A program made the position numbers and the translations under genes. DNA of 64,000 nucleotides from Blastococcus sp. TF02A-35. Its GTDB lineage: Bacteria; Actinomycetota; Actinomycetes; Mycobacteriales; Geodermatophilaceae. Under the pieces are notes generated by a model. It was not told the origin of the DNA, searched no databases, and was given only the letters and a program-made list of their open reading frames with translations. Positions 24,703-33,299 of this stretch are shown in pieces. The stretch lies in assembly GCF_004571075.1 (NCBI RefSeq), contig NZ_SPQP01000006.1:1-64000 (forward strand). The letters are read 5' to 3'. The stretch's first letter is position 1. Each line of letters starts with the position of its first letter.

Positions 24703-26525
24703 CTCCCCCTCCTCATCGCCCTGGCCAGGTTCACCCCGCTGGCGATCACTCCGATGTGGCTGAACGCCTGGGGAAAGTTCCCGGTGAGTTCACCGCTCGA
24801 CGGGTCGATCTGCTCCGACAGGAGGCCGAGCGGGCTCGCCCTGGCGCACAGCGACGCGTACAGCCCCTCGGCCTCATCCAGCTTCCCCTGGAGTACCAGG
24901 TTGTCGACGAGCCAGAAGCTGCACAGCAGGAACGCACCTTCGTCACCGGCGAGCCCGTCCGGGGACTCGTCGTGCCGGTAGCGGTAGAGCAGGCCGTCGC
25001 CGGCCGACAGTCGCTCGGCGATCGCGGCGGTCGTGGCGACCATCCTCGGGTGATCGGCCGGGATCACGCCGCGCAGCGGGAGCGCCAGCAGGCTGGCATC
25101 TAGGCTGTCGCCACCGTCGAGGTGCTCGGACAGGGTTTTCGCGTCCTCGTTCCACGCCCGCGTCAGGATGGTCTCCCGGAGATCGGCGGCCTCCCTCCGC
25201 CAGCGCGCGAGGGGTCCGGCGAGACCGAGTTGCTCACCTGTCGCCGCGGCCCGGTCCAGCGCCACCTGGCACATGGCGGCGGAGTAGGTGAACACCCGGC
25301 CGCTGCTGCGCACCTCCCAGATGCCCTGGTCCGGCTGCCGCCACGCCCGGCCGGCGGCGTCGGCGATGCCGCTCAGCCCACCCCACAGGGCGGGGTCGAG
25401 CCGGCCGCCCGCCTTGACCCACTGGTCCGCGCAGTCGAGGACCTCGCCGTAGACGTCGTGCTGGCGCTGGTCGGCCGCGCCGTTGCCCCAACGCACCGGC
25501 GCCGAGCCGCGATATCCCTCGAGCTCGACGTCCTCCCATTCGTCGGGGATCGGGTCGCCGGCGATGGTGTACATGATCCTCGGCTGCCGGCTCCGCTCGA
25601 ACGCGTCGAGGACCCAGCCGAGGTAGGCATCGGCCTCGTTGACGAAACCGATCCGGCGCAGCGCGAAGACGGCGTAGGCGGCATCGCGGACCCACGTGTA
25701 GCGGTAGTCCCAGTTGCGGATCCCCCCGACGGGCGCCGGCAGGGACGACGTCGGCGCCGCGACGAGCGACCCGTGCGCCCAGTGGTCGCAGAGCTTGAGC
25801 GTGATCGCCGCCCGCCGGACCATGTCCGGCTGCGGGCCGTCGTAGGAGAAGCCGGTCATCCACCGCCGCCACCCGTCGGCCGTCTCGGCGAGCCTCGCCT
25901 CGGCGTCGAGCGGGTGGTGCCGATGCAAGCGGCCCCACGAGAGGACCAGGTCGAGCCGATCGCCCTGCTGCAGGTCGTGGGTGCTCAGCAACCCGGGAAG
26001 CGGGCGATTGGACCGCAGGTGCAGCCGCAGTCCCGGCTGGCGGGCGCACTCGACGGCCAGGCCGTTGAACGCCGGGCGGGGCTGCGCGCCGCCGCGCGGC
26101 TGCACGGCGACGCGGAGCCGGACGTACCCGGAGAGCACCACCGCTGAGCGGACGAGTTCACCGCGGTCGGCGGGGGCATCGTCGGTGAGATCGGCCCCGG
26201 AGCGCAACGCCAGGGCGTCCGTGAGTCGCACGAGCCCGGTGTCGCTGCGCAGCTCGGTGATCAGGACGCCGGTGTCCGGCTCGTATCGCTGCCGCGCCTC
26301 GACCAGCCGTTCCGGTACCACGATGAACGAGCCGCCGCGAGCAGAGTCCAGCAGTGAGCAGAACAGCGGTTCGGAGTCGAAGTCGGGGACGCACATCCAC
26401 CGGATAACACCGTCGAGTCCGACCAACGCCGCGGTCGCTCCGTCGCCGATCAGGCCGAGGTCGGCCAGTGGCGGGTAGCCGTCGTGGAGCCGGATCGGCC
26501 GGAAGCCGGGATCGAGGTCGAGCAC
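24699..26525 (-). CDS. GH15-family glycoside hydrolase (glucoamylase/trehalase-like), copy B
   Basis: A 608-residue cytoplasmic protein with the N-terminal beta-sandwich and (alpha/alpha)6 barrel. Motifs: NWDYRYTWVRDAAY (271-284), GNGAADQRQHDVYG, general acid region QGIWEVRSSG, and general base region AGDEGAFLLCSFWLV. It is a clear paralogue of the copy at 13,548 but well diverged, so the duplication is old. GTG 26525 has AGGAGG upstream. Translationally coupled to zwf downstream; 74 bases separate it from the PCuAC gene upstream. Confidence 0.88.
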   Translation of the reverse strand: MLDLDPGFRPIRLHDGYPPLADLGLIGDGATAALVGLDGVIRWMCVPDFDSEPLFCSLLDSARGGSFIVVPERLVEARQRYEPDTGVLITELRSDTGLVRLTDALALRSGADLTDDAPADRGELVRSAVVLSGYVRLRVAVQPRGGAQPRPAFNGLAVECARQPGLRLHLRSNRPLPGLLSTHDLQQGDRLDLVLSWGRLHRHHPLDAEARLAETADGWRRWMTGFSYDGPQPDMVRRAAITLKLCDHWAHGSLVAAPTSSLPAPVGGIRNWDYRYTWVRDAAYAVFALRRIGFVNEADAYLGWVLDAFERSRQPRIMYTIAGDPIPDEWEDVELEGYRGSAPVRWGNGAADQRQHDVYGEVLDCADQWVKAGGRLDPALWGGLSGIADAAGRAWRQPDQGIWEVRSSGRVFTYSAAMCQVALDRAAATGEQLGLAGPLARWRREAADLRETILTRAWNEDAKTLSEHLDGGDSLDASLLALPLRGVIPADHPRMVATTAAIAERLSAGDGLLYRYRHDESPDGLAGDEGAFLLCSFWLVDNLVLQGKLDEAEGLYASLCARASPLGLLSEQIDPSSGELTGNFPQAFSHIGVIASGVNLARAMRRGR

Positions 26526-26599
26526 CGCGGACCCTCCTAGAACTTGATGAGCACCTTGACCACGTCGTCGAGTTTTGTCTTCCAGGGGTGACAGCCCGG

Positions 26600-27151
26600 T
26601 CAGCGGCCGACCGCGTCGGCGGGTTCCGTGAACCTGTCCGGCCGGACGTCGGTGTAAGTGCGGATCGGCACGGAGAGGGTTACCGAGCCGGCGTCGCGGA
26701 ACTCGAAGGTGACCGGGACGCTGAAGCCGCTGCGCAGGGCCCCACGGAGCCCGGTCAGCTCCAGGTGGAGGCCGCTCACCTCGCGGAGGGCCGCGACCCC
26801 GCCGGCGGGCACGGGCACCTCCAGGCGCGGTTCCGCCTCCTGGTCGCCGTCCCGGAGGACGACCGCCTCGGCGACCTCGGCCGAGGCCCCGGTGAGTTCA
26901 TCGTCGGCCTCGCCGCCGTTCGCGATCGTCAGCAGGAGAGCGGCGCCGTCCCCGGCGATGTGCAGGCTGCCGCGGGTCCCGGGGGACGCGACGGACACGC
27001 CGAGCAGCCGGAGGTCTCCTACCCGCCCGTCGACGCTGTCGAGCCCGATCCTGGCCCGGTCGAGGTTCGGCGGGTCGGCGCGCGCCGACGTGCAGCCGGC
27101 CAGCACCAGCAGGGTGAGCAGGGCCGCCACGGCGACTCCGGTGCGGTTCAT
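26600..27151 (-). CDS. PCuAC-like (DUF461) lipoprotein, copy B
   Basis: A 183-residue lipoprotein (signal with LVLAGC). The fold matches copy A: LRLLGVSVASPGTRGS, ALLLTIANGGEADDELTGAS, VPVPAGGVAALREVSGLHLE and TFEFRDAGSVTLSVPI. Again the His/Met copper ligands are missing or replaced (HLEL for HLML). Start ATG 27151 has GGAGGAGCTG upstream; the longer frame is excluded by this site. It follows the arginine antiporter gene by 17 bases. Confidence 0.82.
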   Translation of the reverse strand: MNRTGVAVAALLTLLVLAGCTSARADPPNLDRARIGLDSVDGRVGDLRLLGVSVASPGTRGSLHIAGDGAALLLTIANGGEADDELTGASAEVAEAVVLRDGDQEAEPRLEVPVPAGGVAALREVSGLHLELTGLRGALRSGFSVPVTFEFRDAGSVTLSVPIRTYTDVRPDRFTEPADAVGR

Positions 27152-27168
27152 GTCAGCTCCTCCGGGGC

Positions 27169-28644
27169 TCAGGTGGTGATGAAGCCGGTCCACAAGCCGA
27201 CGACGCCGGTGATGCCGGCGGCCACGATCACGGCGCAGAGCACCATCTCGGTGGGGCTGAACAGCCGGCGGCTGTGCTCGCTGCGCGCCTTGACGTACAG
27301 TAGGGTGGCCGGGGCGAGAATCACCGTGGCCAGCAGCAGGAACTTCAGGCCGGCGGCCTCGAAGAGGAACAGCGTGTAGGCGGTGGCGATCCCCGCGATG
27401 ATCGCCTCCTTCCGACGCGTCCTGGCGGTCACGTCCTCGTAGCCCTCCCCCGTGAGGCCGAGCTTCAGCGCGTACGCGGCGGTCAGGAAGTAGGGGATCA
27501 GCGCCAAACAGGTGGACAGATCGAGCATGAAGTTCAGCGCATCGGTCAGGACCAGCGTCGCGGCGAGGAGGCCCTGGACCGCCAGCGAGCTGACGACGAG
27601 TGCCGTGATCGGCGTGGCCTTGTCGTTCTCCCTACCCAGGAAGGCCGGGAGGTCCTCATTGCGGGCCGGGATGTACATCACCTCGGCCGCCATCAAGCTC
27701 CAGGCGAGGTAGGCGCCGAGGACGGAGACGATGACGGCCGCGCTGATGAACCAGCGGCCCCAGTCGCCGACGACGGACTCGAAGAGGCCGATCATCGACG
27801 GCTGGCGGGTCGCGGCAATCTCCGGCTGCGGCATCACCCCGTAGCTCGACAGCGTCACCAGGGCGAAGATCGACAGCACGCTCAGGAAGCCCAGGACGGT
27901 CGCCCTGCCGACGTCTTGGCGCCGCTTGGCGTAGCGCGAGTAGACGCTGGCGCCCTCGATGCCGATGAAGACGAACGTCGTGATGATCATGGTGTTGCGG
28001 ATCTGCTCGTCGAGCGAGCCCAGGTCGCCGTAGCCGGTGGCGATCCAGTTGTCGGCGAAGACGCCGGCGTCGAACGCCACGAACAGCACGACGATGAAGG
28101 TGAGGATCGGCAGAATCTTGAACACCGTCACGATGCGGTTGACGATGGCGGCGTCACGAACGCCCCGCGCGATCAGGTAGTGGAAGAGCCAGACACCGAC
28201 CGTGCCGAGCGCCACCGCGAGGACCGTGTCGCCGTCACCGAACACTGGGAAGAACGCGCCGATGGTCGCCGTGATGAAGATCCAGTAGAAGGCGTTGCCG
28301 GAGACCGTGCTGGCCCAGAAGCCGATCGCCGAGTTGAACCCGACGTAGTCGCCGAACCCGGCCTTGGCGTAGATGAAGACCCCGGAGTCCAGCTGGGGCT
28401 TGCGGATCGCGAGGTTCTGGAACACGAAGGCGAGCATCAGCATGCCCGTCCCCGCGATCGTCCAGGCGATCAGCGATCCGAGGACGCCGGTTGCCACGCC
28501 GAAGCGCGCCGGCAGCGAGAAGACGCCCGCGCCGACCATGCTGCCGACCACCATCGCGGTGAGGGTGGGCAGCGACATCTTTCCCGGCGTCGCGACCGGG
28601 GCGTCGGCAACCGCGCCGGCAGCCCGTGGGGCCGTGTCGACCAT
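27169..28644 (-). CDS. arcD: Arginine/ornithine-type amino-acid antiporter (APC family)
   Basis: A 491-residue protein with about twelve membrane segments. The N-terminal SLPTLTAMVVGSMVGAGVFS has the GSMVGAG substrate-carboxylate motif of basic amino-acid antiporters, and helix 6 has FVFIGIEGASVYSRYAKRR, the arginine/ornithine or agmatine antiporter pattern. With arginine deiminase two genes upstream it would exchange arginine for ornithine or citrulline. I start at ATG 28644 (AGGAG upstream), not at the longer frame. Operon: STAS, arcA, NhaC-like fragment, this gene, PCuAC. Confidence 0.82.
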   Translation of the reverse strand: MVDTAPRAAGAVADAPVATPGKMSLPTLTAMVVGSMVGAGVFSLPARFGVATGVLGSLIAWTIAGTGMLMLAFVFQNLAIRKPQLDSGVFIYAKAGFGDYVGFNSAIGFWASTVSGNAFYWIFITATIGAFFPVFGDGDTVLAVALGTVGVWLFHYLIARGVRDAAIVNRIVTVFKILPILTFIVVLFVAFDAGVFADNWIATGYGDLGSLDEQIRNTMIITTFVFIGIEGASVYSRYAKRRQDVGRATVLGFLSVLSIFALVTLSSYGVMPQPEIAATRQPSMIGLFESVVGDWGRWFISAAVIVSVLGAYLAWSLMAAEVMYIPARNEDLPAFLGRENDKATPITALVVSSLAVQGLLAATLVLTDALNFMLDLSTCLALIPYFLTAAYALKLGLTGEGYEDVTARTRRKEAIIAGIATAYTLFLFEAAGLKFLLLATVILAPATLLYVKARSEHSRRLFSPTEMVLCAVIVAAGITGVVGLWTGFITT

Positions 28645-28649
28645 CGCAG

Positions 28650-28904
28650 TCACTCCTGTCCTGGGGCTCGGCCGAGCGCCACCGGCTCGACCTTTTCGAT
28701 CTTGAAGCCGACGACTCCGTACAGAACGCATAGCGCCGCGATCGCGGCGCATCCCACCAGAGCCACCTGAAGTGGTCCGTCCAGCGCGTCGAAACCGAAC
28801 AGCACGAGGGAACTTGCAATCAGGACCGCCAGGGCGACGAGGTCCAGCAGAGCATCGACGAGCAACGTCGGCCGTCGCGCCGTCAGGACATCTCGCTCTT
28901 CCAT
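28650..28904 (-). CDS. Short two-span membrane protein resembling the N-terminus of NhaC
   Basis: An 84-residue ORF with a GAGAGGG site before ATG 28904. PTLLVDALLDLVALAVLIAS and the following GPLQVALVGCAAIAALCVLYG resemble the first two helices of NhaC-type Na+/H+ antiporters, which normally continue for about 400 more residues. It stops six bases before the start of the antiporter gene. It may be a truncated remnant or a genuine small membrane protein kept in the arginine operon. Confidence 0.5.
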   Translation of the reverse strand: MEERDVLTARRPTLLVDALLDLVALAVLIASSLVLFGFDALDGPLQVALVGCAAIAALCVLYGVVGFKIEKVEPVALGRAPGQE

Positions 28905-29029
28905 GGCGTCCCTCTCAATCGGGCAGCCGAGGCCCCGGACGCCAGGCTCGGTGACGGACTCACCGACTGGTCTGACCGGAGCTCTCCTCAGTAGCAGCCG
29001 GACGGTGCCCGGCTCGACGAGCGATCGGC

Positions 29030-30304
29030 TCAGACGTCGACGGGGTCGCGGATGATCGGGCAGGTCATGCAGTGCCCGCCGCCACGACCCCGGCCCAACT
29101 CCGCGCCGACGATTGTGATCACTTCGATGCCGGCCTTGCGCAGCACGGTGTTGGTGTAGGTGTTGCGGTCGTAGGCGAAGACCACCCCTGGGGCGACGGC
29201 GACGACGTTGTTGCCGCTGTCCCACTGCTGGCGCTCGTTGGCGTACTCGTCACCCCCGGTCTCCAGCACCCGCAGCTCGGACAGACCCAGCGCGTCGGCG
29301 ACGACGTCGGGAAAGGTCCGCTTCTCCTCGGTGACCTCGACCGGTTCCTTGTCGCCGGGCCGGAGGCTGAAGGTATGGATGCCGTCGACGATCTCCCGGT
29401 AGGCGGTGGCGACGTCACGGTCGGCGAAGGTGAACACCGTGTCCAGGTGCATGGCGGCCCGCATCTTGGGCATGCCGGCGACGATCACTCGGGTGGCGGC
29501 GCCGTGCTCGAACAGCGCTGCAGCGAGCTGGGTGATGGCCTGCCGGGAAGTGCGCTCGCTCATGCCGATGGCCACCGCGCCGTTGCCGATCGGCATGACG
29601 TCGCCGCCCTCGATGGTGGCCAGGCCCCAGTCCCGCTCGGGATCGCCCCACCACACCGTGGCGCCGGCGAAGTCGGGGTGGAAGGTGTAGATGGCCTTGT
29701 AGAGCAGCGTCTCGTCGTGCCGGGCCGGCCAGTACAGCGGGTTGAGCGTGAGCCCGCCGTAGATCCAGCAGGTGGTGTCGCGGGTGTAGAGGGTGTTCGG
29801 CAACGGCGGCATCAGGTACTCGCGGACGCCGAGCTGCTCCCGGGCGAGCGCCAGGTACCCGGACCGGAAGTCGGCGGGCAGGTCGACCGTGGCCAGCCCA
29901 CCGATGAGGAGCTCTGCCAGCCGGCGGTCGTCCAGGGACTCGAGGAATGCCCGCGTCCCGTCGACGAGCCCGAGGCCGACCTCGTTGGCCGTGACCTTGC
30001 GGTCCAGCAGCCACGCCTTCGCCCCGGGGATGGCCATCGTCTCGGTCAGCAGGTCGTGCAACTCCACGACCTCGACACCGCGACTGCGCAGCTTGGCGAC
30101 GAAGTCGAAGTGGTCCCGGCGGGCATTGTCGACCCAAAGGACGTCGTCGAACAGCAGGTCGTCGCAGTTGCGTGGTGTGAGTCGGGAATGGGCCAGACCC
30201 GGTGCGCAGACTAGGACCTTGCGAAGCACGCCGACCTCGGAGTGCACGCCGTAGGCGGCGACCGGCACGTCTGCGCCCGTCCTGGGAATAGTCGTATCGG
30301 TCAT
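29030..30304 (-). CDS. arcA: Arginine deiminase
   Basis: A 424-residue enzyme turning arginine into citrulline and ammonia, which raises pH and feeds ATP synthesis by carbamate kinase. Motifs: [12 protein letters not shown], the Asp/His pair in [11 protein letters not shown], and [17 protein letters not shown]. The catalytic Cys412 is in the C-terminal [15 protein letters not shown] 30304 is chosen because it overlaps the STAS gene stop (ATGA) and follows AGGAG. No ornithine carbamoyltransferase (arcB) or carbamate kinase (arcC) is present in the window, so either they are elsewhere or the pathway serves deimination only. Confidence 0.92.
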   Translation of the reverse strand: MTDTTIPRTGADVPVAAYGVHSEVGVLRKVLVCAPGLAHSRLTPRNCDDLLFDDVLWVDNARRDHFDFVAKLRSRGVEVVELHDLLTETMAIPGAKAWLLDRKVTANEVGLGLVDGTRAFLESLDDRRLAELLIGGLATVDLPADFRSGYLALAREQLGVREYLMPPLPNTLYTRDTTCWIYGGLTLNPLYWPARHDETLLYKAIYTFHPDFAGATVWWGDPERDWGLATIEGGDVMPIGNGAVAIGMSERTSRQAITQLAAALFEHGAATRVIVAGMPKMRAAMHLDTVFTFADRDVATAYREIVDGIHTFSLRPGDKEPVEVTEEKRTFPDVVADALGLSELRVLETGGDEYANERQQWDSGNNVVAVAPGVVFAYDRNTYTNTVLRKAGIEVITIVGAELGRGRGGGHCMTCPIIRDPVDV

Positions 30305-30768
30305 CGTCCGCGCGCTCCTCGCTTGAGAGAGGACCGGTGGCCACCGGACCAAGGCGGGACGAGGTGCCCCCACGGGAGGAGAGCTAGTTCGACGAGTCGC
30401 TCGACAGCCGCGGCTGTCGGAGGTAGATCGCCCTCAATAGGCTCGGACGCGCCGGCCGCCTTCGGTATTAGCGGGAGATGAGGCGTGGGGTTGACCAGCC
30501 GTATTCGGCACGCACGCGTGGTGGCAAGCGTCTGTGCGCAGACGGAAACCCGCAGCCCTTCATCATCGCAGAACGAGATCGCGGAGCCGTCCACCGCGAC
30601 GGTTGAATTGCCTGTGAGAGGCAGTACAGCCAGTGCATCAAACAGCCAACTGGCGCGACGGCGGTCGAGATCGCCAATGGGTCCGACCCACCCCGCGAGT
30701 GCATCCACCCACAAGACGCGGTGATCAAAGGTCTCGGCGGTGGGCGGCTGAGCAGTAACCAGACGCAT
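30301..30768 (-). CDS. STAS-domain protein (anti-sigma-factor-antagonist-like)
   Basis: A 155-residue protein. The fold strands [40 protein letters not shown] and [19 protein letters not shown] follow the STAS pattern. At the site where anti-anti-sigma factors carry a phosphorylated Ser (DSSG), this protein has DDEG, so it cannot be phosphorylated there and may mimic the phosphorylated form. ATG 30768 has GGAGG seven bases upstream. It is the first gene of the arginine operon, which suggests a regulatory input for the operon or for sigma-factor control. Confidence 0.7.
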   Translation of the reverse strand: MRLVTAQPPTAETFDHRVLWVDALAGWVGPIGDLDRRRASWLFDALAVLPLTGNSTVAVDGSAISFCDDEGLRVSVCAQTLATTRACRIRLVNPTPHLPLIPKAAGASEPIEGDLPPTAAAVERLVELALLPWGHLVPPWSGGHRSSLKRGARGR

Positions 30769-31485
30769 GAACTTGCCTCCGGGTGCCGGAGGCCTAAGCC
30801 CTATCCGGGCGCTCCCGCACACAATGTATGTGCTGAACGGCCCGATGCTCGACCGATTTCACGGTAGAGCGGCAACCCCCGACGCGCAACTGGACGCGGC
30901 CAGCAGGTACCTGCCGCAACGCGTCCGATGATCAAGGCAGGACCGCGAGGGCAACCCCATACGTGCGATGACGTCGTGAACGCCAGCCCGCGACCGTGGA
31001 CAGGATCACGACAGTGCCCGTGTGGCGGATCGACGGCAATCGCCTCCGCCTACACGCCACGCCACGCCATCAGCCATCAGTGGCGTCCGGTGAGCAAGGT
31101 CCCCTCACGTATGTCATCGGTTCCCATGCTCAGCCGCTGCCCGTAGGGGACGGCCGTCCTTCTCATTCATCACACGGTGAACCGCCCCGGGGCGGGACAG
31201 GCAGCGGGAATGCGGCTGCGGCGATCCAGCGGCAAGAGCCTCAACGACGACCTTGCCGAGGGGGGGCCACAGGCGGACACCCCTCCCAGGGGCTCCCACC
31301 GAGGCCTTCCACCGAACCGTCAGCAGCTCGCCATCCAACCCGTCACTCGCCCCCTACCCGACCGATCGACCAGCACTGGAGATCTCCCCTCCCAATCAAG
31401 ATCACGAGCCGACACACCTCATGCACTTGCGGTCCTGGAACTCGTGGTGACGAGTTACTGCAGGGTCGTCTGCCGACTCTGTGCC
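30769..31485. other. Long non-coding stretch upstream of the arginine operon
   Basis: About 700 bases without a supportable gene. It should hold the promoter of the minus-strand STAS-arcA operon at its left end. Its right end contains one arm (31,399-31,459) of an imperfect inverted repeat whose other arm lies at 32,151-32,212. Open frames here lack ribosome sites and recognisable domains. Confidence 0.5.
31399..31459 (-). repeat. Left arm of a long imperfect inverted repeat
   Basis: The sequence ATCACGAGCCGACACACC (within 31,399-31,419) recurs in inverse orientation at 32,192-32,212. A second conserved block, GTGACGAG (31,447-31,454), lies 27 bases away, exactly as CTCGTCAC does in the right arm. 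Between the blocks, TGCA and TTC/ACG positions also match. The arms enclose the zinc-ribbon gene at 31,486. Confidence 0.7.
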
Positions 31486-31974
31486 ATGGGAACCATCGGA
31501 ACCCCCGAGCACCGGGCCCGCCGCCGAGCTCGTGAGCAGCAACGGCGGCAACACGTCGCCCAGGCACCGACCGTGTCCGCCGATGCAGAACAGACCGGCG
31601 CTTCGGCGGAAGGGCGCGAACGGCGCACCGCCGCGACGACCTGCGGATGGTGTGCTGGGCCGATCACGCCGCGCGGCCGGGGGCCGATCCCCAAGTGGTG
31701 CTCGGCCACCTGCCGACACCGAGCCTGGGAGCAGACCCGCGCGGCGGCCTCCGGCCGATCCGCGGTGCAGGTGGTCGAACGGCGGGTGCAAGTCGGCGTC
31801 CCCCTGGAGCCGACCCGGCGGGACTGGCCGGCACTGCTCGGCGAGCTGACCCGGCAGTTGGACGACGGCCGCATTTACGACCGTGACCTGCCCGGCCTCA
31901 GTCGGTCACTACAGCCCGTACTGGAGGCCTACCGCTGGCGGGCCGGCCGGACCGGCGCCCCCGACGTGCGCTGA
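31486..31974 (+). CDS. Small zinc-ribbon-like protein of integrative elements
   Basis: A 162-residue basic protein. The centre holds CGWCAGPI and, 13 residues further, WCSATCRHRAWEQTRA, a four-Cys zinc-binding pattern seen in small proteins near actinobacterial integrases. The N-terminal 45 residues are Arg/Gln-rich; the C-terminal part, DWPALLGELTRQLDDGRIYD, is helical. Function unknown; DNA binding is likely. The start ATG 31486 lacks a clear ribosome site; an upstream GTG in the same frame is possible. It lies within the inverted repeat, two genes before the integrase. Confidence 0.6.
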   Translation: MGTIGTPEHRARRRAREQQRRQHVAQAPTVSADAEQTGASAEGRERRTAATTCGWCAGPITPRGRGPIPKWCSATCRHRAWEQTRAAASGRSAVQVVERRVQVGVPLEPTRRDWPALLGELTRQLDDGRIYDRDLPGLSRSLQPVLEAYRWRAGRTGAPDVR

Positions 31975-32150
31975 GCCGCGAACCTCCAGTTTTTCTCCAG
32001 TAGTAGCAGAAGACGACTGCGCCGGAGCACGTGCCCTGGAGAGCCGGTGCACCGAACCGCGGACCGATCGCACCGGCGTCGTCCGAGGTCGACGACGCAC
32101 ACAGACGTCATCCCATCTCCTGCTCGCTCAGCGAACCGCCCGAACCCAGC

Positions 32151-32212
32151 GCAGTTCTCGTCACAACGGATTCGCTCGGCCTGGATGCACCAGGTGTGTC
32201 GGCTCGTGATCT
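32151..32212 (+). repeat. Right arm of the long imperfect inverted repeat
   Basis: GCAGT, CTCGTCAC (32,157-32,164) and GGTGTGTCGGCTCGTGAT (within 32,192-32,212) are the inverse of the left arm at 31,399-31,459, with the same 27-base distance between the two main blocks. Identity is about 65 percent overall by eye, but perfect over 21 bases in the main block. Confidence 0.7.
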
Positions 32213-32660
32213 GGCTGCGCGGCTCGGGCGGACGGGATAGGGGGAGGCAGCAGCACGGGCCTAGCAGAAGCGCTGCTCGGCCGGCGACCGTGGCGAGCGG
32301 CGCGGCCGGGAAAGCGAGCCAGCCTGCGGCACTGCAGTCCCATCCAGACGCCTGCACGGCCGCGTCCGTGGAGCCGGCCGCAGGCGAGGAGCCGAGCGGC
32401 CGGTGCGAAGCGCCCCGGGATAGCCGGTGCGCGAGCACGACCTGCACACGGTCTGGAGCGCCGATGCAGCTCTGCTCTTGCGACGCCCGGCCTGGGCGCT
32501 GTCGACAGACCTGCTCCGCGAGTTCGTCCGGACGCTTGGCGACCGGGGCGTCCGATGCCCGGCCACCGCAGCCCCCCGCAGGCGCGACGCCGTGCTGGCA
32601 AATAGCAGCCCATGGCGCCACGACCCCGCCCGAGCAGGCGCCGGTTCATGCCTTGGACGG

Positions 32661-32725
32661 GGTGACGCCCACCGCCCTCCGGGGTGACACCGGGCGGTCA
32701 CCTGCGTTCTGCCATGTCACCCCGG
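32661..32725. promoter_or_regulatory. Cluster of GGTGAC direct and inverted repeats upstream of xis-int
   Basis: GGTGAC occurs at 32,661 and 32,683 (22 bases apart), and its complement GTCACC at 32,697 and 32,716. The outer pair forms a perfect 11-base inverted repeat, CCGGGGTGACA (32,679-32,689) and TGTCACCCCGG (32,715-32,725). Two helical turns between copies suggest cooperative protein binding: repressor operators or integrase/excisionase arm sites. Confidence 0.5.
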
Positions 32726-32911
32726 GCCGTCCCGCTGTCGCGGCCGGCCTAGCGGCCGCACGGAGGCCGCGGCCCCTGGCACACGAAGAAAACCGGAGAA
32801 AATCAGGAGATTGCCGCGGCAGTGTCACCAATCGGCCGAAAATGGCGCCTTCTCCAGGTGGGTTGCCGCGCCGAATGCCGGCGCACGAGGCCAGCCGACG
32901 AGGAGGGCGAC

Positions 32912-33217
32912 ATGGGCCACGCGCAGCGACCTCGGGAGCCGGCGCCCAGCGAGCCGCTGCTGCTCACCCCCGAGGAGGCCGCTGAGCTGCTCCGCGTCGG
33001 CCGCACCACGATCTACACCCTCATGAAGGCCGGCGACCTGCGCCCGGTGCACATCGGACGCAGTTGCCGCCTCCCCCGGGCTGAGCTCGAGCGCTACGTC
33101 CGAGGGCTCGAGGCTCCCGCGCCGAGCGCGCCGGCTCACCCGCGCCGGCACCGGCGAACCAGCACGAGTCAGCGCGGCTTGTTCGAGCTCACCTCCGACC
33201 CGGTGGAACGAGCCTGA
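32912..33217 (+). CDS. Excisionase / helix-turn-helix DNA-binding protein
   Basis: A 101-residue protein. LLLTPEEAAELLRVGRTTIYTLMKAGDL and RPVHIGRSCRLPRAELERYV form a MerR-like HTH_17 domain typical of excisionases and recombination directionality factors. The tail is basic. ATG 32912 has AGGAGGG six bases upstream. It lies 82 bases before the integrase gene in the same direction, the standard xis-int order. Confidence 0.85.
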   Translation: MGHAQRPREPAPSEPLLLTPEEAAELLRVGRTTIYTLMKAGDLRPVHIGRSCRLPRAELERYVRGLEAPAPSAPAHPRRHRRTSTSQRGLFELTSDPVERA

Positions 33218-33299
33218 CCTGTGGATTCCCAGCACCACAGGTCAGCGCGCACCACGACACTCGACGCCGAGTCTGAACCAGCGACGCAGGGAGCGACCG

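Larger units (their letters stand above)
31975..32911. other. Non-coding stretch before the excisionase gene
   Basis: About 940 bases without a supportable gene. It contains the right arm of the inverted repeat (32,151-32,212) and a cluster of GGTGAC repeats (32,661-32,725). Open frames such as 32,427-32,687 show no domain or ribosome site. An AT-rich patch, AAGAAAACCGGAGAAAATCAGGAG in part, at about 32,786-32,810 may be the xis promoter or an integrase arm-site region. Confidence 0.5.

Noticed and set aside
31399-32212. A CRISPR array or integron attC array around the inverted repeats
   Set aside because: There are only two arms, in inverse orientation and 0.7 kb apart; no repeat-spacer periodicity and no Cas or integron integrase gene.
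32427-32687. An 86-codon plus-strand frame before xis
   Set aside because: No ribosome site or domain; its end runs into the GGTGAC repeat cluster.
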